This document shows, piece after piece, positions 55,762-61,880 of a stretch of DNA of 64,000 bases (positions within the stretch are counted from its first letter, which is position 1; every line of letters starts with the position of its first letter). Position numbers and translations under genes: made by a program. Under the pieces are notes generated by a model. The model did not search any database, was not told the DNA's origin, and saw nothing but the letters and a program-made list of their open reading frames with translations. Origin of the DNA: Hanleya hanleyi (taxonomy: Eukaryota > Mollusca > Polyplacophora > Lepidopleurida > Hanleyidae); assembly GCA_036873755.1 (NCBI GenBank), contig JAVTVY010018846.1, positions 19,233-83,232 of the forward strand, in the 5' to 3' direction.

Positions 55762-56045
55762 CCTAATATCACAAAAATTGCCAGGTGTTTCACTTGTATA
55801 TAATTTATACAAAAGTATAACGATTGCTACGTTATTTCACCCATAAATCTTACCGTAGATTTCTACGTTAATGTTATAGTCTTTATTTAGGGATAGAACA
55901 AGCCCCTAGGGGTTTTATTCCCGCCAATCTATGTCACTTGGCAAACCGATGTCTTCATTTATTTCAATGCCTCAATATGCAGATTGCCTTTGTCTCTTGA
56001 TTTACTTTTCTTTTGTTGGTGAATAAAATTCAATTCAATTCAATT
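55762..56045 (+). other. LINE 3' UTR with hairpin and AATTC tail
   Basis: AAGCCCCTAGGGGTTTT (55900-55916) can form a hairpin and lies in a block (GGGATAGAACAAGCCCC..TCCCGCCAATnTA) conserved in the truncated copy at 1127-1170. There the loop bases differ (CCCCAAGGGG) but the stem is kept. The tail is three AATTC-type repeats. Such hairpins and tails guide the reverse transcriptase to its template in this class. Confidence 0.6.
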
Positions 56046-56069
56046 GTGCGTGTTTTGGGAATACGCTCG

Positions 56070-56077
56070 CTTTTATA
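56070..56077 (-). promoter_or_regulatory. Displaced TATA box of the E2 left finger gene
   Basis: TATAAAAG on the minus strand with the leader start (GCGAGCGTATTCCCAAAACACGCAC) lies just right of the LINE 3' end. Its coding part (50140 downward) is on the other side of the LINE. The intact arrangement is at 59064-59117. Confidence 0.65.
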
Positions 56078-56250
56078 GACAGTAACGCCCATCAACGCTT
56101 AGCTCAACGCTTCAACGCCCTGGTGAATTAGCTCAGAAGCTCTGATTTCATGGAATTGACACCAATTCATCGAAATGCAGTGACGCCCGTCAACGCCCGT
56201 CGTTACGCCTTAACGCTCGTCTCAACGCTTTAACACACTTTCTTAATGCT
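56078..56250. repeat. AACGCC array, E2 left arm
   Basis: It has CAACGCTTAGCTCAACGCTTCAACGCCCTGGTGAA and TTCATCGAAATGCAGTGACGCCCGTC, then degenerate TTAACGCTCGTC units up to the stop of the ATPase fusion. It is the inverted counterpart of 58891-59060. The 109-residue gene of E1, expected here, is missing. Confidence 0.65.
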
Positions 56251-57508
56251 TTAACGTTGTTTAATGATGCGTTCGAACAAATGTTTCTTTTGTGCTATTG
56301 CTCTGACATACGCCGCTTTCCAGTTCACGCCCGAGGTTTTCAACATCGACGCTGTTCTTTCAATTTCCATATGGACTGGGTCCTTATCCAACAATTTCAT
56401 ATGGGTCAGTAAGTCGACATACTGCTGACGTAAAGCCCGTCGTAGTCTGGGTGCCAATCTGTTATGGGCTAAAATTGCAGCTTCCTCTTTCGAATACCCT
56501 TTGCGTTGAAACTTGTTTCCTGTGGCCTCCAACATCCCGCCCATCTCGGCGTCCATACTTTCTTTGAACAAATCCTTCCATAGCCTCGAGTTCACATTAT
56601 GTTCTTCAACCTCAGGTTGGGCCTTCACGGTTGGGTGATATTCCAGGACTGATGGTATGAAGCGGGCCCGCTGTATGGGAGTGGGCTTCTGCTGCTGCTC
56701 TGCCAGGAGTGCACTCGGCGGATGGTGTAGGGGGTATAGGCCGTTGTGGTGATTCCTCGCCGGGTAACAGGTGGGTCGTCAGCCGACGATCTTCGGGGGT
56801 ATGGGCTTTTAAATCTACGAACAGGTAGCCGTACGGACGAATTGTCGCTTCTTGAAACGCCCACATAAAATGGTCAATGTTCTGAGGATAAATTCGACTA
56901 CCAAACACACGGATTTGTGCTCTATCAATGGGATTGGAGAACAACACAAAGTATTGGCAGTTCAAGGCAATATCTCTGGACGCCTTCCCTTGAGGAAAGA
57001 GATTCTGAGTCAAATAGATGACGGACAGATTTCGATGATGGGACCCTTTGGTGAATAGGTCGGCGATTTTCGAATTGTCCTTGGCCGCACTCATCAGATC
57101 ATCGAGCACTACCACGTTGGTCTGCTCGGAATCGAAGTAATAGGGTTCGTCTATGTCGTGAGGAATTCCTGGAACAAAGCTCACATTCTGTAGTCGTGCA
57201 GTTTCGTAGGCGGGCTGCCATTGGCTATAACACCAAACAACACGTGTCGGAGCTGGGGTTGCCACACCTTCCTCTAAGAACTTCATCACCCAGGACGTCT
57301 TTCCACACCCCGTAGGGCCGCTCACCGTCATCGTATAAGGGTGCTCTAATACTGTCGTGTGTGACGTAGGTGTTGATCGTTCCTCGCGCGTACTTTGAAT
57401 TTGCACGTTATCGGGACTCCGTTCCTTGAGATGGCTTCGCTGTATATGTCTACGTAGATTAAATGGCGTGGAAAATGACTTCGAACACAAGTGACATGCG
57501 TAAACCAT
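56251..57508 (-). pseudogene. C2H2-finger/packaging-type ATPase/PRxR-DPxH fusion, frameshifted (E2 left)
   Basis: I place the start at the ATG of MVYACHLC (57508), or 12 bases... more exactly 9 bases upstream at MRAMVYAC (57517); the longer frame begins with GTG. A C2H2 finger (CHLCSKSFSTPFNLRRHIQRSH) leads, then Walker A GPTGCGKTSW, Walker B NVVVLDDLM, FTKGSHHRNLSVIYLTQNLF and RPYGYLFVDLKAHTPEDRRL. All key residues are intact, unlike E1. Near 56730 one extra C in a run shifts the frame, ending the ATPase at 56612. The C-terminal domain (56628-56251, apparent GTG start) then reads in the next frame. In the right arm linker and domain are continuous, so this is one gene with one lesion. The role, by family, is DNA translocation into a capsid. 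Confidence 0.7.
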
Positions 57509-57567
57509 GGCTCTCATCTCCACGGACACCAGGCGTATAATGAAGCTTTCACAGATGCATGTGTGTG

Positions 57568-57573
57568 TTTATA
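57568..57573 (-). promoter_or_regulatory. Candidate TATA box of the E2 ATPase gene
   Basis: CATATAAACAC on the minus strand has TATAAA about 50-60 bases upstream of the ATGs at 57517/57508. This is the same spacing as for the finger gene. The GAGCTC-rich stretch lies just upstream. Confidence 0.5.
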
Positions 57574-57578
57574 TGCAA

Positions 57579-57706
57579 GAGCTCCGAGCTCGCCGAGCTC
57601 TTGGAGCTCCGGAGCTCATGGAACTCGGAGCTCCGGAGCTCCGACGCCACCACCGGGCGTTGACGGGCGTTGCTACAAGAGAACTCGGAGCTCCGGAGCT
57701 CCGGAG
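57579..57706. repeat. GGAGCTCCGGAGCTC array upstream of the E2 ATPase gene
   Basis: GAGCTC or its imperfect forms occur about a dozen times, in palindromic units AACTCGGAGCTCCGGAGCTCC that appear twice (57631, 57681). A GGGCGTTGACGGGCGTTG piece lies between them. The array is self-complementary and could form hairpins or bind a dimeric protein. Confidence 0.75.
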
Positions 57707-58094
57707 GTCACTTCCGCTTCCGTTCACGTGACCGGAACTGAGCTTTGACCCCGGCGCATTTTGGAGCCGCCATGTTGGATCCGTCATTTTGGAACCGCCA
57801 TCTTGGATATGTCCCATAATGCACCGGGTCAAAATACTCGCTTCTGATTGGACGAGAGCTCTGTGACGGATTTTAAATACTCGCTTCTGTTTGGTGTACG
57901 TCGCTAAAGGTGACCGGAACTGACCTTTGACCCCGGCGCGCAGTGTAAAGGTTTCCACCGCGGAGCGGTGGAAACCTTGCCCCGGGGTCAAGGTCACTTT
58001 CAGTCATAGCGACGTACCTGGGCAAGCAGCTAAATCCGTGTCTGGCTCTCTCCCTAATCAACTTATTGACTTGGCCGTATGGGACATATCAGAT
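57707..58094. other. Centre of the E2 palindrome, non-coding
   Basis: It includes two copies of GTGACCGGAACTGA.CTTTGACCCCGGCGC (57729, 57910), YY1-like GCCGCCATnTTGGAT words, CTCGCTTCTGATTGGACGAGAGC and the hairpin at 57896-58017. The 142-codon minus-strand frame is not supported by any motif. DNA at 58018-58094 shows nothing I recognise until ATPase homology starts. Confidence 0.5.
57896..58017. repeat. Inverted repeat at the E2 centre
   Basis: The inner stem is perfect: AAGGTTTCCACCGC (57948-57961) faces GCGGTGGAAACCTT (57965-57978) with loop GGA. Outward, TGACCTTTGACCCCGG faces CCGGGGTCAAGGTCA, and GTACGTCGCTA faces TAGCGACGTAC (58007-58017). It marks the symmetry point between the two arms. 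Confidence 0.85.
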
Positions 58095-58890
58095 GGCTGA
58101 TTTCCATCGCAATCTGTCCGTCATCTATTTGACTCAGAATCTCTTTCCTCAAGGGAAAGCGTCCAGAGATATTGCCTTGAACTGCCAATACTTTGTGTTG
58201 TTCTCCAATCCCATTGACAGAGCACAAATCCGTGTGTTTGGTAGTCGAATTTATCCTCAGACCATTGACCATTTTATGCGGGCGTTTCAAGAAGCGACAA
58301 TTCGTCCGTACGGCTACCTGTTCGTAGATTTAAAAGCCCATACCCCCGAAGATCGTCGGCTGACGACCCACCTGTTACCCGGCGAGGAATCACCACAACG
58401 GCATATACCCCTACACCATCCGCCGAGTCCACTCCTGGCAGAGCAGCAGCAGCAGCCCACCCCCATACAGCGGGTCCGCTTCATACCATCAGTCCTGGAA
58501 TATCACCCAACCGTGAAGGCCCAACCCGAGGTTGAAGAACATAATGTGAACTCGAGGCTATGGAAGGATTTGTTCAAAGAAAGTATGGACGCCGAAATGG
58601 GCGGGATGTTGGAGGCCACAGGAAACAAGTTTCAACGCAAAGGGTATTCGAAAGAGGAAGCTGCAATTTTAGCCCATAACAGATTGGCACCCAGACTACG
58701 ACGGGCTTTACGTCAACAGTATGTCGACTTACTGACCCATATGAAATTGTTGGATAAGGACCCAGTCCATATGGAAATTGAAAGAACAGCGTCGATGTTG
58801 AAAACCTCGGGCATGAACTGGAAAGCGGCGTATGTCAGAGCAAAAGCACAAAAGAAACATTTGTTCGAACGCATTATTAAACAACGTTAA
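58095..58890 (+). pseudogene. C-terminal half of the ATPase fusion, right arm of E2 (5'-truncated)
   Basis: From HRNLSVIYLTQNLF onward the frame is open through NPIDRAQIRVFGSRIYPQ, RPYGYLFVDLKAHTPEDRRL, a proline/glutamine linker (SPLLAEQQQQPTPIQR) and the whole C-terminal domain (SRLWKDLFKESMDAEMGG, APRLRRALRQQYVDLLTH, DPVHMEIERTASML, KKHLFERIIKQR). Finger, Walker A and Walker B are absent because arm homology starts inside the gene. The 5' codons (58066-58094) are unrelated. Its value is that it shows linker and domain in one frame with the ATPase. Confidence 0.75.
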
Positions 58891-59063
58891 AGCATTAAGA
58901 AAGTGTGTTAAAGCGTTGAGACGAGCGTTAAGGCGTAACGACGGGCGTTGACGGGCGTCACTGCATTTCGATGAATTGGTGTCAATTCCATGAAATCAGA
59001 GCTTCTGAGCTGATTCACCAGGGCGTTGAAGCGTTGAGCTAAGCGTTGATGGGCGTTACTGTC
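58891..59063. repeat. GGCGTT array, right arm of E2
   Basis: TTAAAGCGTTGAGACGAGCGTTAAGG and CGTAACGACGGGCGTTGACGGGCGTC come first. The block ATTTCGATGAATTGGTGTCAATTCC and AGGGCGTTGAAGCGTTGAGCTAAG follow. It is the inverse of 56078-56250 and leads straight into the TATA box of the finger gene. Confidence 0.65.
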
Positions 59064-59071
59064 TATAAAAG
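59064..59071 (+). promoter_or_regulatory. TATA box of the E2 right finger gene
   Basis: TATAAAAG lies 53 bases upstream of the ATG at 59117, with leader GCGAGCGTATTCCCAAAACACGCACAGTCGACG between them (no LINE here). It is the intact form of the promoter cut in the left arm. Confidence 0.75.
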
Positions 59072-59116
59072 CGAGCGTATTCCCAAAACACGCACAGTCG
59101 ACGTTCAACCGTCAAC

Positions 59117-59689
59117 ATGGCTTATACTTGTTCTGAGTGTGAGCGCACGTTCACCAGACATTACGATATGATGCGACACCAGAAAAATATACATGGGATT
59201 GAAGACGCCGAGGAGCCTGTTGAGGCAGATACTGATACAGAGATTGATGAGAGTGCATCGACTGATACCGAATCCAAGATGGTTGACAGTCTATCTACTG
59301 ATATGGAGAGCTTGACCTCAGAGAATCAGCCTTCATCCCAGGAAAGTGAGGCAGAACCTACCTTCTAGGATCGTATTGTGACAGCAGCTATCAATACTCA
59401 CGCTGAAGCGATCGAGGACGCCGGAGAGGATAATTTACAACAGACGTACACCCAAATGCGCCCCCGCATCAGGAAAACAGCCATGGCGATCTATGAACAG
59501 TATACCTTACTACCGCTTGAAATGAAACGGGACCCCACGCACAGGTCCATCATGAAGACCAAGCGTCACTTGGAAGAGGATATGGGTTTACCACCCACCG
59601 AGGCCCTGGAAAATGCGATCAGAATGCGCAAACAACTGTTTCAGGACATGCTGCCCCAAGAATATCCAGGCCTGTCCGACGATGATTAG
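59117..59689 (+). pseudogene. C2H2 zinc-finger acidic protein with one nonsense codon (E2 right)
   Basis: The same length and frame as the left-arm gene (573 bases). One TGG-to-TAG change (59366-59368) truncates it after 83 residues, before the C-terminal domain; the rest (59369-59689) stays open in the same frame. The finger and acidic linker are intact. So the right copy has a promoter but a stop, while the left copy has an open frame but a displaced promoter. Confidence 0.8.
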
Positions 59690-59840
59690 AATAAACGGTT
59701 CAGAATGAACATGACCGAAGAAGGAACTCTCTGAAATGGCGACTTCTGATCGGACAAGAATACATCTAACGGACAGGAACGAATAGGACAGATGCAAATG
59801 GCGGTCTCTGATTGGACAAGAGTCTTTCTTGAATTGTAAA

Positions 59841-59894
59841 CATACCCAACGCGGCTCCCCAGCGTGGGTATGTTATGATGGAGGGGAAAATAAA
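59841..59894 (+). terminator. 3' stem-loop (59841-59872) and AATAAA (59889-59894), E2 right
   Basis: CATACCCAACGC and GCGTGGGTATG pair around GGCTCCCCA. AATAAA follows 17 bases later, then a run of A and (GTT)n to about 59965. It matches E1 and the left arm. Confidence 0.65.
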
Positions 59895-60225
59895 CTATAT
59901 AAAAAAAAAACTTGTTGTTGTTGTTGTTGTTCCCTCCTGTGTCATCCTTGTTGTTGTTGTTTTCTCTCTCTCTCTCTCCGGTCTATATCATGGCGTCAAA
60001 ACGTCTAGCAGGACCCATACAAGGTCCAGTTTTCGACACTAGGTGACCACATCCCGACGAAATGGCCAGTTTTCGACACCGGATGTGCCGCCATCTTGAA
60101 CATACGTGCCGCCATCTTGGATATGGCCCATAATGCACCGGGTCAAAATACTGGCTTTTGATTGGCTGAGAGCTCTGTGATGGATTTGAAATACTCGCTT
60201 CTGATTGGACGAGAGCTCCGCATTG
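59895..60225. other. GTT microsatellite, YY1-like and CCAAT-type sites, right arm
   Basis: The inverse of 49001-49360: (TTG)n with TCTCTC, GGTCTATATCATGGCGTCAA, two GCCGCCATCTTG words (60090, 60110) and CTCGCTTCTGATTGGACGAGAGC. No gene is seen. Confidence 0.5.
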
Positions 60226-61095
60226 CGTCTGCGCATGCGCAGAATGATATTCCTACCGCACACCGAACCCATCAGATGCCATCGGACCATTATTGGCTTC
60301 GCTAGCTCCAACACGGCTATTTCCATACCTTGGTCCACCGCGCATGCGCAGAATGCCGATAGTTCAACCCCACACCCAGTCCATCAGATGCCCCTTCACG
60401 AATGCTTCACTTTGATACCCCACTCGACCCCATCGGACCATTATTGGCTTCGCTAGCTCCAACACGGCTATTTCCATACCCTTGGTCCACCGCGCATGCG
60501 CAGAATGCCGATAGTTCAACCCCACGCCCAGCCCATCAGATGCCCCTTCACGAATGCTTCACTTTGATACCTCACTCGACCCCATCGGACCATTATTGGC
60601 TTCGCTAGCTCCAACACGGCTATTTCCATACCTTGGTCCACCGCGTATGCGCAGAATGCCGATAGTTCAACCCAACACCCAGTCCATTAGATGCCCCTTC
60701 ACGAATGCTTCACTTTGATACCTCACTCGACCCCATCGGACCATTATTGGCTTCGCTAGCTCCAACACGGCTATTTCCATGCCCTTGGGCCACCGCGCAT
60801 GCGCAGAATGCCAATAGTTCAACCCCACACCCAGCCCATTAGATGCCCCTTCACGAATGCTTCACTTTGATACCTCACTCGATACCATTGGACCATTTGT
60901 GGCTCCCCTAGCTCCAACACGGCTATTTCCATACCCTTGGGCCACCGCGCATGCGCAGAATGATGCTATTCCAACCCCACACCCAGCCCATCAGATGCCC
61001 CTTCACATAAGCTTCACTTTGATACCTCACTCGATCCCATTGGACCATTTGTGGCTCCCCTAGCCCCAACACGGCTATGTCCATACCCTTAGGCC
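60226..61095. repeat. ~150-bp tandem units with NRF1-like palindromes, right arm of E2
   Basis: GCGCATGCGCAGAAT words occur near 60230, 60340, 60491, 60794 and 60947 (near 60642 CGTATGCGC), mostly 150-151 bp apart. Each is followed by CCGATAGTTCAACCCCACACCCAG and then CCTTCACGAATGCTTCACTTTGATACC. It is the inverse of 47305-48262. The 68-codon plus-strand frames are repeat artefacts. Confidence 0.9.
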
Positions 61096-61551
61096 ACACG
61101 AGTTGTCTCCCTTGCGTCAATGTGTGCAGATGGCGCTACGGTCGACGCCGTGATGTGGGAAGGGCGTCCCTACACCATCCTGGAGCCGCCATTTTGTTTG
61201 TTGTTTTCTTGCGGAGATACACGGGACAATAAACACTCGACCCTATGGTGGTACAGATGCTAGACTGATCCTATTAACATGGTACAACACCTATAGATTA
61301 TGTTTATTACTAGGACGTCAGCGAAATACTAGTACCCAGCCTCCGTATGGCATTTATTCTGTGAAAACACCCATGACATGACTGAAAAGAGCCTCACTCG
61401 GCCCAATCGGACCATGCAGCGTATTTGTAGTCTAGGGACTACTTTTCCTCCGCGGAAGCTTTCTTCCGCGACCGCATCACAGCCAAACCGCATCACCGCG
61501 GAGGAATACAAAGGTTACAGGTTCCCGGAACTATAGTCACTCCACCCCACA
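61096..61551. other. Right-arm stretch with an E1-TIR-like piece
   Basis: 61262-61315, on the minus strand, reads TAGTAATAAACATAATCTATAGGTGTTG, close to TAGTAATAAATATCATGTATAGGTGTTG inside the E1 terminal repeat. GAGTTGTCTCCC (61099-61110) likewise echoes GAGATAACTC of E1. TCCGCGGAAG/CTTCCGCG (61450-61475) forms a small inverted repeat. No gene is seen. This part is missing from the left arm. Confidence 0.5.
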
Positions 61552-61745
61552 TCAGCCGCCATTTTGTCCCATCCCATCCCACATCTGCCGCCATTTTGTC
61601 CCATCCCATCCCGCATCAGCCGCCATTTTGTCCCATCCCATCCCACATCAGCCACCATTTTGTCCCATCCCATCCCACGCCGCCATTTTGTCCCAGCCCA
61701 TCCCACATCAGCCGCCATTTTGTCCCATCCCATCCCACATCAGCC
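61552..61745. repeat. ~32-bp minisatellite of YY1-like sites, right end of E2
   Basis: Six copies of GCCGCCATTTTGTCCCATCCC (minus strand GGGACAAAATGGCGGC) occur, mostly separated by ATCCCACATCA. It mirrors 46895-47115 with a different spacer and period, so the site rather than the whole unit is conserved. The HPIPHLPPFCPIPS-type frames are artefacts. Confidence 0.9.
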
Positions 61746-61880
61746 GATCATGTGACGTCATATGCAAATTTCTGAGGTCAAATTTTACTCGCTTCTGATT
61801 GGCTGTCACCTCCTCATTTCCTCCTCAATTATGCAAATTTCTGAGGTCAATCGGGTCTGTAATCACCTTTGTATACTACT

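Larger units (their letters stand above)
50162..56045 (+). mobile_element. Full-length LINE (CR1/L2-type non-LTR retrotransposon)
   Basis: 5,884 bp with an ~89-base 5' UTR, ORF1 (50251-51222), a long inter-ORF stretch, ORF2 (52597-55761) and a 284-base 3' end finishing in repeated AATTC. The insertion interrupts GTCGACT|GTGCGTGTTTTGGG, which is unbroken in E1 and in the other E2 arm. No target duplication above 1-2 bases is seen, as is common in CR1-type elements. Both ORFs are open, so it may be a recent and possibly active copy. A truncated relative is at 511-1286. Confidence 0.85.
46766..61880. mobile_element. E2: large nearly palindromic Polinton-like element related to E1
   Basis: Both ends begin AGTAGTATAC (46766-46775 and, inverted, 61871-61880), close to the AGTAGTATAG of E1. 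From the tips inward both arms carry a YY1-like minisatellite, ~150-bp NRF1-like units, a CCAATCAGAAGCGAGTATTT region, a GTT/CAA microsatellite, the finger gene with its stem-loop, then the AACGCC array and the ATPase fusion. Left-arm homology (46766-57030 without the LINE) meets right-arm homology (58095-61880), so the arms are ~3.8 kb. The unique centre (57031-58094) holds the ATPase N-terminal half and its promoter. The flanks (TAGGCG and AAGGAT) do not match, so no target duplication is visible, and DNA right of the element does not continue block A. No polymerase, integrase or capsid gene is seen. Confidence 0.7.
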
